From ZLKRG08 sp046091905 (lineage in GTDB: Bacteria; Actinomycetota; Actinomycetes; Nanopelagicales; Nanopelagicaceae), in NCBI GenBank assembly GCA_046091905.1, contig JBJTCN010000025.1, positions 1 through 64,000 of the forward strand: 64,000 nt of DNA, given 5' to 3'. Shown here in pieces: positions 25,355 through 33,849 of the stretch (its first letter is position 1; each line of letters opens with the position of its first letter). Made by a program: the position numbers and the translations under genes. The notes below the pieces were generated by a model. That model did not search any database. It was not told where the DNA came from and was given only the letters and a program-made list of their open reading frames with translations.

Positions 25355-26037
25355 TTAAGAGCCGTAGAACCTGCTCGATAACCAACGCCTCGAACCGTCA
25401 ACACAATTTCAGGATTATCTGGGTCAAGTTCTACCTTTGAACGTAATCGTTGCACGTGAACATTTACTAATCGGGTATCCGTTGAGTGGTGGTATCCCCA
25501 AACTTCAGAGAGAAGTGCTTCGCGAGTAAAGACGCGGCCCGGCTCTTTAGCTAAGGCCGCCAGTAACTCAAACTCTAAACGAGTAAGTAGAATCTTCTTT
25601 CCGCCGCGTGTTACTTCATGTGCAACCATGTCAATCTTCAAATCTCCAATTGAAACTTGACCGGTTGATGGCAAGTTAGAACGACGAAGGCGCGTGCGAA
25701 TACGAGCCACTAATTCAGAAGGATGTCTAAAGGGTTTAACTATGTAATCATCCGCACCAGCTTCCAGTCCCGCGACTACATCTTGCGTATCGCCGCGGGC
25801 TGTCAGCATCACAATTGGAACCATTGATTCTGCGCGAATTAATTTGCAAACATCTACGCCATCAATGCCAGGGAGCATTACATCTAATAAAACTAAATCT
25901 GGCTTAGTTTCACGAAAAACTTCAAGTGCTTCATCACCACGACCGACCATCTCTACATCGATGCCGGCACCAGTCAAAACGATGCCCAGCATCTCTGCAA
26001 GATCTTGATCGTCATCAACGACCAGCACTAATGTCAT
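25351..26037 (-). CDS. mtrA: Two-component response regulator MtrA
   Basis: 228 residues, OmpR/PhoB type. The receiver domain has acidic pocket VVDDDQDL, phospho-acceptor Asp52 in VLLDVMLPG, Thr/Ala switch MLTARGD and Lys in IVKPF. The winged-helix output domain (about 130-225) has LTRLEFELLAALAKEPGRVF and STDTRLVNVHVQRLRSKVE. MtrA binds origins and cell-wall gene promoters in actinobacteria. Its ATG overlaps the sahH stop by one base (TAATG), so translation is coupled to sahH; the tmk gene that separates them in Mycobacterium is missing. Confidence 0.95.
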   Translation of the reverse strand: MTLVLVVDDDQDLAEMLGIVLTGAGIDVEMVGRGDEALEVFRETKPDLVLLDVMLPGIDGVDVCKLIRAESMVPIVMLTARGDTQDVVAGLEAGADDYIVKPFRHPSELVARIRTRLRRSNLPSTGQVSIGDLKIDMVAHEVTRGGKKILLTRLEFELLAALAKEPGRVFTREALLSEVWGYHHSTDTRLVNVHVQRLRSKVELDPDNPEIVLTVRGVGYRAGSTALK

Positions 26038-27314
26038 TAGCTACCGTGTTCCCAAGAGTTTAGGTATAGCTCTTGCGCCGGTGTAAGCACATCAACTGCG
26101 CCACCCATGCTTGCCAACTTCAAACGTGCAACCTCTTTATCAATTTCGGTTGGCACATTATGTACACCAGGCTTTAGATTCTTTGCTTCTTTAACAAGAT
26201 ACTCAGCTGTTAGCGCTTGATCTGAGAAAGATAAATCCATTACCGCAGCTGGGTGTCCTTCTGCTGCACCTAAGTTAACTAGGCGACCTTCTGCTAGCAG
26301 GAGCAGACGATTTCCATTCTTCAATACATACTCATCTGTTTGATGGCGCATCTTGGCATTTTTCTTAACATTATTCTGTTCCAGCCAAGCGACGTCGATT
26401 TCAATATCAAAGTGGCCAGAATTAGCAAGAATTGCGCCATCTTTCATAACTACAAAGTGCTCTTCACCAAGTACATCGCGATTACCAGTTACGGTAATGA
26501 AGACATCGCCAATCTTTGCCGCTTCGGTCATTGGCAAAACACGGAAGCCTTGCATCATCGCATCTAGCGCCTTAGTTGGATCAATTTCAGTAACAATTAC
26601 ATCTGCACCTAAACCGCGTGCACGTTCTGCAACTCCTTTGCCGCAATATCCGAAACCTGCCACTACCAATGTACGTCCTGCAAGTAAGAAGTTGGTGGCA
26701 CGGAAGACCGCATCGAGAGTTGATTGGCCAGTTCCGTAACGGTTATCAAACATATGCTTGGTGTCAGTGTCATTTACCGCAATCATTGGAAAGGTCAGTG
26801 CGCCATCTTTTGCCATCTGCGTCAGACGGATAACGCCAGTTGTGGTCTCTTCGCAACCACCAGAGATATTTGGAAGCAGCTCTTTACGAGTTGTGTGAAG
26901 TGTATTTACCAAGTCACAACCATCATCGAAAACTTGGTGTGGTTCGATATCAAGCGCAGCATTGATATGTGCGTAGTAACCATCGCGGTCAACAGCATTG
27001 TGTGCAAATACGCTAATGCCATATTCGTAAACTAGTGCAGCCGCAGTGTCATCCTGTGTTGAAAGTGGATTTGATGCGCAGAGTGCAATTTCAGCGCCGC
27101 CAGCTTTTAGTACGCGCATTAAATTTGCAGTCTCAGTTGTGACGTGCATACATGCAGCGATACGAACACCAGTAAATGGCTTGGTCTTTTCAAAGCGCTC
27201 ACGAATCTGTGCTAGCACTGGCATATTGCGTTCTGCCCATTCAATGCGCTTTTTTCCTTCAGCTGCTAACGCAGGGTTAGCGATATCGTACTTAATTGAG
27301 GTCGTCGTAGACAA
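26037..27314 (-). CDS. ahcY: Adenosylhomocysteinase SahH
   Basis: 425 residues. Hydrolyses S-adenosylhomocysteine to adenosine and homocysteine, clearing the product of methyltransferases and feeding methionine synthesis. Recognisable are MHVTTETANLMRVL, SNPLSTQDDTAAAL, GGCEETTTGVIRL, the NAD-binding GFGYCGKGVA, FITVTGNRDV and C-terminal AEGRLVNLGAAEGHPAAVMDLSFS. It lacks the about 40-residue insertion present in mycobacterial SahH (495 aa). TTG start at 27314 with AGGAG 7 nt upstream. A structured element (27344-27379) fills the leader. Confidence 0.96.
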   Translation of the reverse strand: MSTTTSIKYDIANPALAAEGKKRIEWAERNMPVLAQIRERFEKTKPFTGVRIAACMHVTTETANLMRVLKAGGAEIALCASNPLSTQDDTAAALVYEYGISVFAHNAVDRDGYYAHINAALDIEPHQVFDDGCDLVNTLHTTRKELLPNISGGCEETTTGVIRLTQMAKDGALTFPMIAVNDTDTKHMFDNRYGTGQSTLDAVFRATNFLLAGRTLVVAGFGYCGKGVAERARGLGADVIVTEIDPTKALDAMMQGFRVLPMTEAAKIGDVFITVTGNRDVLGEEHFVVMKDGAILANSGHFDIEIDVAWLEQNNVKKNAKMRHQTDEYVLKNGNRLLLLAEGRLVNLGAAEGHPAAVMDLSFSDQALTAEYLVKEAKNLKPGVHNVPTEIDKEVARLKLASMGGAVDVLTPAQELYLNSWEHGS

Positions 27315-27343
27315 TTTGTACTCCTGTAATTAATGAAATTTTG

Positions 27344-27379
27344 ACTAATAAACGGCGAGGCCTCGCGCAGGCCATTAGT
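27344..27379 (-). promoter_or_regulatory. Predicted stem structure in the manB-sahH spacer
   Basis: On the minus-strand RNA an outer 6-bp helix ACUAAU/AUUAGU encloses a GC-rich hairpin GGCCU-GCGCG-AGGCC and a 9-nt single-stranded stretch; an alternative 12-nt palindrome GCGAGGCCTCGC (27355-27366) competes. It begins directly after the manB stop codon and ends about 30 nt before the sahH start. There is no U-tract, so it is not a standard terminator. Could be a processing site or leader element; it does not match the SAH riboswitch consensus I know. Confidence 0.45.
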
Positions 27380-28735
27380 TTAACGCCTAATTAGCGCAAG
27401 TACCTCATCACGTAAGCCCTCCATTTGGGCTTGAGTCTTAGCCTCTACATTAAGTCTCAATAGCGGTTCAGTATTGGATGCACGCACGTTAAACCACCAA
27501 GTATCTCCATCAACAGTAAGTCCATCCAGCTCATCAGTGGTGACCCCTGTTTTGGTGCCATAAAGCTCTTTGATTTTCGCCATTACCGCTTTGCTATCTG
27601 AAACTTTGGAATTGATCTCACCGCTTGCGACATATCTGGCATAAGGCTTTAGTAATTCAGATAGTGTCATATTGCTTTGGCCAAGTGCCGCAATTGCATG
27701 CAACGCCGCCAACATTCCTGAATCTGCACGCCAGAAATCTGCAAAATAAAAATGTCCGGAATGCTCCCCACCAAAAATCGCACCGGATTCGGCCATCATC
27801 GCTTTAATAAAAGAGTGACCGACTCTTGAACGAAGTGGCTTACCGCCATTTTCTGCTACTACTTCTCTAACCGCCCTTGAGGAGATTAAATTATAAATAA
27901 TTGGTGAACCCGGTTTCTTCTTTAATTCTCGGTCGGCAATTAAGGCCGTTAATAAAGATGGATTTACCGCATTCCCATTTTCATCCACCAAGAAGCATCG
28001 ATCCGCATCTCCATCAAATGCCAGACCGATATCAGCTCCTTTTCTCTTAACCATTTTCTTTAAATCTTTGAGGTTCTCTTCATCAATTGGATTTGCTTCA
28101 TGATTTGGAAAAGTCCCATCAAGTTCGTAATACATCTCAGTGACATCTGCATTAATGCGCTCAAAGACTGCCGGTGCAGTGTGCCCTGCCATACCATTGC
28201 CCGCGTCAACTACGACTTTTAATTTTCGAATTTTAGAAAGATCAACCAGGGTCAGTAGATGATCTACATATTCCGTAAGCATCTCTTTGCTACTTTCAAG
28301 ACCAACTGGACGCATACTAACTGGAACGCCCTCTCGAACTAATTTCTCAATGGTGAGTAATCCTGACTCTCTACCAATTGGTCTAGCGCCACTTAGACAT
28401 AATTTAATTCCATTGTATTCAGCTGGATTATGGCTAGCTGTAAACATCGCTCCAGGTAAATTTAATTTACCTGCCGCAAAATAAAGCATGTCTGTTGAAG
28501 CCAAACCAATTCGAATGACATCTAAACCTTGCGAGGTGACGCCGGCAGAGAATGCATCCGCTAATTCTGGTGATGAAGGACGCATATCCTCGCCAATTAC
28601 AACTGTGGCTGGTTCTCGCTCTAATTCGAGAAATTTTGCAAACGCAACTCCAGTTGAGAAGGCGAATTGTCTAGTTAACTCACTTCCAACAAGGCCACGT
28701 ATATCGTAAGCCTTAAAAATTTTGGGAATTGTCAT
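27380..28735 (-). CDS. manB: Phosphomannomutase/phosphoglucomutase ManB
   Basis: 451 residues in the four-domain alpha-D-phosphohexomutase family. Phospho-serine loop FTASHNPAEYNGIK, metal loop AFDGDADRCF, sugar loop GGEHSGHFYF and C-terminal phosphate loop RASNTEPLLRLNVE. Interconverts mannose-6-P and mannose-1-P (and perhaps glucose phosphates) to supply GDP-mannose for envelope glycans, working with the guanylyltransferase at 33850. The open frame extends to 28867, but the family start is MTIPKIFKAYDIRG at 28735, which clears the upstream DUF3499 gene. Confidence 0.93.
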   Translation of the reverse strand: MTIPKIFKAYDIRGLVGSELTRQFAFSTGVAFAKFLELEREPATVVIGEDMRPSSPELADAFSAGVTSQGLDVIRIGLASTDMLYFAAGKLNLPGAMFTASHNPAEYNGIKLCLSGARPIGRESGLLTIEKLVREGVPVSMRPVGLESSKEMLTEYVDHLLTLVDLSKIRKLKVVVDAGNGMAGHTAPAVFERINADVTEMYYELDGTFPNHEANPIDEENLKDLKKMVKRKGADIGLAFDGDADRCFLVDENGNAVNPSLLTALIADRELKKKPGSPIIYNLISSRAVREVVAENGGKPLRSRVGHSFIKAMMAESGAIFGGEHSGHFYFADFWRADSGMLAALHAIAALGQSNMTLSELLKPYARYVASGEINSKVSDSKAVMAKIKELYGTKTGVTTDELDGLTVDGDTWWFNVRASNTEPLLRLNVEAKTQAQMEGLRDEVLALIRR

Positions 28736-28748
28736 AAAATTCAACGAT

Positions 28749-29114
28749 TTACGAATTTGGGACCGAACGTAAGTGTCCCCGGCGACCGATTGCCGAATTG
28801 TTAGTTGAAATATTTGACTTGTTTTCAATAACTTCACGTGAAGCTGCTTCACGTACCGCATTAGCAATTGCCATTAAATCTTCATCTGAAGGCCCACTCT
28901 CTCCAGAATTAATCTCTTTACGAATTACTTGCCAACCATTTGGTGCCTTTAATTTTGCGCCATGGATTTCACATAAATCGTATGCGTGTGGTTCGGAGTA
29001 AGTTGCAAGTGGACCCAAAACTGCTATTGATTCTGAATAAATATAGGTAAGAGTCATCGCTGCTTTTTGGTGACATCCTGAACGAGAGCAATGCCTATTG
29101 GTACGAATACTCAT
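28749..29114 (-). CDS. DUF3499 family protein
   Basis: 121 residues. N-terminal cysteine/histidine pattern RHCSRSGCHQKAAMTLTY and YDLCEIHGAKLKAPNGW form a likely small zinc-binding fold typical of actinobacterial DUF3499 proteins (Rv3258c type). Function unknown. It sits upstream of manB with a 13-bp gap, as in other actinobacteria. TATTTT (29121-29126) is 6 nt before the ATG with no Shine-Dalgarno, so it is probably the leaderless first gene of the DUF3499-manB(-sahH-mtrAB) unit. Confidence 0.83.
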   Translation of the reverse strand: MSIRTNRHCSRSGCHQKAAMTLTYIYSESIAVLGPLATYSEPHAYDLCEIHGAKLKAPNGWQVIRKEINSGESGPSDEDLMAIANAVREAASREVIENKSNISTNNSAIGRRGHLRSVPNS

Positions 29115-29144
29115 ACGAGAAAAATAGTCGGCTGGCTCAAAAGA

Positions 29145-30419
29145 TTATGGATTTAACACGCCGATATTGGCAGTTGGAACTGTGCTTCTAGTCAATGTAG
29201 AACCATTGACTACAGGTAGATAGCCAGTTCCACTCTGCGAAGTTACTAATAGCGAAGCGGCCGTGTCTGATGAAATACGATCTATGCGGACACCAATTGC
29301 ACCACTAGGCAGCTTATAAGTTAAATAATCTGTGCCGACAATTCGCTTTGAGATTACCTTCATCTTTGGCATCAGAATCTTTAAATCAACTTCAATTCTG
29401 CTTCCGATAAATTGCATATTTGGTTCCAGCCCAGTGACGGCCCAAGTTCCCGAGGCTCCTGGGGTGGCGGCGGTGCTCCATAGAAAATCTGCACCAACCC
29501 TGCTAAATACCGAAGCCGCAATTGGTAGATCTGAAGTAATTCGAACTCCAAAACTAGTTTGCTTGCCATCAAAATCAAATGCAATATCTGCAACTTTGCC
29601 AGCGGCAATCTTTCGATTATCTAATCCGACTGGAATATATCTTCCATCCTTTGAGAGCACCTCAACTGTAATCATGGTTGCAGCGCCGCCAGGATTAAGA
29701 ATTCGTAAAACGTGGCTCTTATTTGTGGAGCTATGTGCGATTCCAGGAATCCACAAATTCTTATTCAAACTACTTTGAGAATTAACAATATCCCCACCCA
29801 AGACTTTTAGCCCTCGTCCGCGTTCGTCAACCAGATATGAAGTAACTCGACCTGTTCTTGGAATTACTTGCATGGCAACGGATTTTGCACCTGGGGCGAG
29901 TGAGACTACGTTTAATGAAAATACTTGGTTCTTGGCAACCGTAATAGTCTTCTTAAATGAACCATTTTCACTAAAAGTAATCACATCCACAGTTGATGAG
30001 CTAAGTCCTGCGTTAATTACTATCAACTTGGCTTTACTAGAAACATCCGCGGTTGCACCTACGAAGAATTGTTGTTCTTGAGGTGCTAAACAATTAACTC
30101 CGCCAGCCCAGACTCCTGACTTTGAAATCCAAGCCATTGAACTAGTTCCTTCGCCATCAACAATTACCGAGCTGCTATTTGTTAATAACCTATTGGTCTT
30201 AGCTGGCACGAACTTATAATTCTTGGCAGGTAGAAAACGCACCAATTTCTTACTACTGGTCAATGAAACTTGAGTTTGTGCCCCACCGATATTTGGACAG
30301 ACCAATTCAGGATAATTCTCAGAGTATTTGCGGGAATCGCCATCTGCCTGTAGAAAATTTCCAACCAATGTAGCGACTGCAAGCACCGAAATTAAGTAGA
30401 TCAAGCGGCGAAATTTCAT
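29145..30419 (-). CDS. DUF5719 family secreted/anchored protein
   Basis: 424 residues. An N-terminal hydrophobic segment (about 5-23) acts as signal or anchor, followed by a long all-beta extracellular part with Ig-like strand patterns (AGLSSSTVDVITFSENG, RILNPGGAATMITVEV, FGVRITSDLPIAASVFSR). This matches actinobacterial DUF5719 proteins, found next to the large glycosyltransferase gene. Its start overlaps the end of that gene by 4 bp (ATGA), so the two are co-translated and probably act together at the envelope. Molecular function unknown. Confidence 0.78.
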   Translation of the reverse strand: MKFRRLIYLISVLAVATLVGNFLQADGDSRKYSENYPELVCPNIGGAQTQVSLTSSKKLVRFLPAKNYKFVPAKTNRLLTNSSSVIVDGEGTSSMAWISKSGVWAGGVNCLAPQEQQFFVGATADVSSKAKLIVINAGLSSSTVDVITFSENGSFKKTITVAKNQVFSLNVVSLAPGAKSVAMQVIPRTGRVTSYLVDERGRGLKVLGGDIVNSQSSLNKNLWIPGIAHSSTNKSHVLRILNPGGAATMITVEVLSKDGRYIPVGLDNRKIAAGKVADIAFDFDGKQTSFGVRITSDLPIAASVFSRVGADFLWSTAATPGASGTWAVTGLEPNMQFIGSRIEVDLKILMPKMKVISKRIVGTDYLTYKLPSGAIGVRIDRISSDTAASLLVTSQSGTGYLPVVNGSTLTRSTVPTANIGVLNP

Positions 30420-33394
30420 GGCATCTCCTGATCACGTTTGCGGCGACCTGCAGGAGCTGCCATTACGAGTGCAATTAGCAAAAAGATGATTTGAAGCGAG
30501 AGCAAAGCACGCCTAGCGGTGCCATCGTGAATTAATAAATAATCACCAGGCTCTTTAATGGAAAATTCTGGAAGATTATTAGCATTTGGTTGCTTCTCTA
30601 CATATTTACCATTGCCAATTACTTTCCAATTACGATCGTAATTTTCAGCCAATCTCAGTTTTCCAGGTTTAGTCAAGGTAAAGTTTGCGCTAATTTCTTT
30701 TGACTCAAGTGAAACCACGGTGGAATTTTCATTTGTAAAGATCAGTCGATCTGAATTGCCGATTACCCGCCAGGTGATGCCATCGGCTGTTGCGGAATTT
30801 CGCACGTAACCACCTAATCCATCAATAGTTCTAACTAATGATTCGGGTGCAGGTGCCTTAACAAATAGATACTTAATTCCATATTCAGCCAAGGTCGCAC
30901 CTGCGGTAACGCCGCTACCATCAACAGTGGCGCGTATGGCCGCAGAAATTTCTGGATTGGTAGCAGGTGCTACATCTGGATCACCTAAAAATATGTCATG
31001 TCCACGTGCAATGAAATAATTAAGTGAACCATCTGCAACTTTTCTAATTACCACAGTCTTTGTCCCAGGCGTTACACCCAAGAATTCTGGTAGCACGCGA
31101 TAAGAAATCGTATGCAAAGGTGAAGTTGTAACTAAACTCCAGACGGCAGCGCCTGCGGTGTATGCGATGGAACTAGCGACAAGTAGCGCTGCCAGTATGT
31201 GGCGATAATTAACGGCTGCCTTCTCTAAATGTTTACGCAATTGGTCAAGAACTATTGCACCTGAAGTGATTGCTGCGATGGTCGCAACTGAGATGAAAGT
31301 TCCAGTCCACAATGGATAGCCAATAGAGGTGCCATGCGCTGGAAATGATAATCCGGATAGCGCAACTCCAAGAGTTAAGAAACCAGTTCCTACAAATGCA
31401 AAGTAGCGCGCATTGGTTCTTGAGATGATCGATACCAATTGCAGTGCGCTAATTGGTACCACTAACCACCAAGGAAGTGAACCAATACCTCCTGGATTTG
31501 CTAGCAGAGCTAAATCGGGTCCGCCGCCAGAGAGAGCCAAACCTGGTTCAAGTAGATATCGCGTTGGATGCAAAACCGCTTCCGTTGTAAATGGCGAATT
31601 TACTAAAAACGGAATTGCTAATAAAAGTATTCGAATTTGAATTCGTTTTTTGAGAAGATCTCGCGAGATGTGTAGGTAATCAAAAATAGTTAGTCCTACA
31701 TAGAAAATTCCAAGTGCTAGTAAGTAAGGCAGCGAGAATGCCACTGCAAAGGCAAGGAAGAGCCCGAGTTGAAAAATCTTGCGGATTGCTAATTTCTCAA
31801 TCTCAAGAGTTCCGCTCAATAAATGCAGCGTAAGTGGCAACGAGATCATGACAATTAAAGTGCCAAGTCGTCCAGAATTAATAGTGGCAAGCGCCACCGG
31901 AGACATGGCATATAAAGCGCCACCAAAAATCGCTAACCAAATATGGCTAGTGATTTTTCTTAACCAAATAAAGATGGCACTAAATAAAATAAATGGCGCA
32001 AAGAAGAAGAGCGCAGAGACAAATAGTTGCGCATTACCAAAGGTCAAAGTGCCGATAAGTGCAATGACCGCAACCCAAGTCGGGGTCGCGCTAGAACTTC
32101 CCAACCCAACTTGATGCCACGACTCGGCGTATAACTTCCATAGTTCAGAGACCCCTTTAGGTGTTTCCGGTAACGCCCCACCGGCTATTGAACCTATGCG
32201 AGAGCGTGACAAAATAATGGAGAAAATGAATGCGGCTAAGAAGGCCAATAATTCAGGGCGTTTTAGTAGCGCCTTGAAATTTCTAGCCGAATTTGGAGTT
32301 AATAAATCTTCATCTTCTGAAATTTCGGATTTGATACCAGTTAAGGTTGGAAAGAGCCGCTCTTGGATGCGATCGGTAACGGCATCTATCGCACTTCTAA
32401 ATTGCGAGATTCGCGATGGCATAAACCTAGTGACCACGCGAGGTGAAACTAAGCGATCTTCCTTACGCCATTTGCGCCCAGCGCGCACTAAATCTGGACG
32501 GGTAAATAATCTAAGTAGTGCGAGTAATTCATCTGAAGCATAACCTGGAAGCTTCGCAAACAAGTATCCAATTGCGCGAGCAAAGGCCGCGCCAATTACT
32601 TGCAATGAAATAAATGGCAACATCCACCAAGTGGAATTTGTTAGCAATACATATGCTGCATTACGGCGATCAAGTAGATGCGGGCGATGTAAGAAGGCCT
32701 CATCGACATCAACATTGCGACGTTCGGAAGCGGCCGCTTCTGCGTGGTAAATAACGGCATCGGTATTAACTAGAACTGATTGTCCTGCTGTATAAATGCG
32801 CCAACCAAAATCAACATCATCGCGGAAGAGATCTAACTTTTCATCAAAGCCACCCAGCTCTTCAAATACCGAACGCCTGATTAACGCACCCGCGGTGCTA
32901 ACCGAGAGCACTTCAAATATTCCATCATGCTGACCCTGGTCATATTCATCTTGCTCTAGCCCAGTCCAGCGAGCGCCATTTCGAGCAATGCTGATGCCTA
33001 CTTCAAGTAGATGCGAACGATCATTCCAGCCAAGAATTTTTGGACCAACCATTGCAATATTTGGTCGATCGGCAACTGCTTCAAGTAATTTCTCTAGAGC
33101 TTTTGAATCAGGAGCGCTGTCATCATGTAATAACCAGATCCACTCATCTTCGGATTCAACTGGTGGCAAGGTAGCCACTGCTTCGGCAACCGCGGTTCCA
33201 AAACCTTCGCCGCGATTGATAGAGATATTCTTAATTCGCGCGCCACTTAATAATTTGGTGGAGCTATCAACGGAACCGGTATCGACGGCGATAGTGCGAT
33301 TTGGGGTTCTAGATTGAGATGCGACCGCTGCCACTACCTGTGGCAGCCAGGTCGCACCATCATGTACGACCAGAATCGCGGTTACCTGAGACAT
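30416..33394 (-). CDS. Large glycosyltransferase: GT2 domain fused to polytopic membrane domain
   Basis: 992 residues. An N-terminal GT2 catalytic domain (about 1-300: TAILVVHDGATWLP, IAVDTGSVDSS, the DxD-like HDDSAPD near 90, FRDDVDFGWR) is followed by a long region with about a dozen transmembrane helices (about 385-780) and an extracytoplasmic C-terminal part ending in a last helix. Large GT2-membrane fusions upstream of DUF5719 and next to whiB2 are an actinobacterial feature; the product is unknown but presumably a lipid-linked or exported envelope glycan. The membrane half resembles GT-C-like transferases, so it may be bifunctional. Coupled to DUF5719 by overlap. Confidence 0.8.
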   Translation of the reverse strand: MSQVTAILVVHDGATWLPQVVAAVASQSRTPNRTIAVDTGSVDSSTKLLSGARIKNISINRGEGFGTAVAEAVATLPPVESEDEWIWLLHDDSAPDSKALEKLLEAVADRPNIAMVGPKILGWNDRSHLLEVGISIARNGARWTGLEQDEYDQGQHDGIFEVLSVSTAGALIRRSVFEELGGFDEKLDLFRDDVDFGWRIYTAGQSVLVNTDAVIYHAEAAASERRNVDVDEAFLHRPHLLDRRNAAYVLLTNSTWWMLPFISLQVIGAAFARAIGYLFAKLPGYASDELLALLRLFTRPDLVRAGRKWRKEDRLVSPRVVTRFMPSRISQFRSAIDAVTDRIQERLFPTLTGIKSEISEDEDLLTPNSARNFKALLKRPELLAFLAAFIFSIILSRSRIGSIAGGALPETPKGVSELWKLYAESWHQVGLGSSSATPTWVAVIALIGTLTFGNAQLFVSALFFFAPFILFSAIFIWLRKITSHIWLAIFGGALYAMSPVALATINSGRLGTLIVMISLPLTLHLLSGTLEIEKLAIRKIFQLGLFLAFAVAFSLPYLLALGIFYVGLTIFDYLHISRDLLKKRIQIRILLLAIPFLVNSPFTTEAVLHPTRYLLEPGLALSGGGPDLALLANPGGIGSLPWWLVVPISALQLVSIISRTNARYFAFVGTGFLTLGVALSGLSFPAHGTSIGYPLWTGTFISVATIAAITSGAIVLDQLRKHLEKAAVNYRHILAALLVASSIAYTAGAAVWSLVTTSPLHTISYRVLPEFLGVTPGTKTVVIRKVADGSLNYFIARGHDIFLGDPDVAPATNPEISAAIRATVDGSGVTAGATLAEYGIKYLFVKAPAPESLVRTIDGLGGYVRNSATADGITWRVIGNSDRLIFTNENSTVVSLESKEISANFTLTKPGKLRLAENYDRNWKVIGNGKYVEKQPNANNLPEFSIKEPGDYLLIHDGTARRALLSLQIIFLLIALVMAAPAGRRKRDQEMP

Positions 33395-33432
33395 CAGGTG
33401 TAAGTCTTAAGGAATCCGGTCGTTTAGGGAAA

Positions 33433-33699
33433 TTAAGCTGAGCGGCGCTTTAGGCGGCGACGTTCGCGCTCTGAAAGGCCTCCCCAGATGCCAAAACGCT
33501 CATCGTGTGCCAAGGCGTATTCAAGGCACTCTGTGCGGACATCGCATGAGGTGCAGACGCGCTTCGCTTCGCGGGTTGAACCGCCTTTTTCGGGGAAGAA
33601 GGCCTCTGGATCGGTCTGTGCGCATAGAGCGCGCTCTTGCCATGATAGCTCGACGACCTCGCCAGTTTCCAGCTGAATGCTTGGACCTTCTTGACGCAT
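33433..33699 (-). CDS. whiB2: WhiB-family iron-sulfur regulator, WhiB2/WhmD type
   Basis: 88 residues. Cluster cysteines at 26, 49, 52 and 58, GIWGG turn, and a basic tail RERRRLKRRSA. The N-terminal extension before the first Cys and the FFPEKGGSTREAKRVC segment match WhiB2/WhmD, a regulator of septation and division in mycobacteria and streptomycetes (WhiB). AGGAG Shine-Dalgarno 7 nt before the ATG. The promoter (33755-33783) carries a perfect palindrome over its -10, suggesting tight control. Synteny with manB, mannose guanylyltransferase and the large glycosyltransferase agrees with orthology. Confidence 0.92.
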   Translation of the reverse strand: MRQEGPSIQLETGEVVELSWQERALCAQTDPEAFFPEKGGSTREAKRVCTSCDVRTECLEYALAHDERFGIWGGLSERERRRLKRRSA

Positions 33700-33754
33700 G
33701 AATCGACTCCTGTGTCGTTTGGGCTCGAGGCTCTCCCCTCAAGTCATTGGGTGA

Positions 33755-33783
33755 ATTACACGCGTGTAACTTAAATAAGTCAA
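33755..33783 (-). promoter_or_regulatory. whiB2 promoter with palindromic operator
   Basis: On the minus strand: -35 TTGACT (33778-33783), 17-bp spacer, -10 TGTAAT (33755-33760). The perfect 14-bp palindrome TTACACGCGTGTAA (33756-33769) overlaps the -10 and spacer, a classic repressor position. Transcription would begin near 33748, giving a leader of about 48 nt with a Shine-Dalgarno. Confidence 0.62.
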
Positions 33784-33849
33784 GTGGGATTTAGCCATTT
33801 AGGGGTGAAAAATGGTCAAATATCAATAAATTTCAAGATTTTTAATAAT

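Noticed and set aside
27315..27379. SAH riboswitch before sahH
   Set aside because: The element is only about 36 nt and lacks the conserved cores known for SAH riboswitches. Kept only as an unexplained structure.
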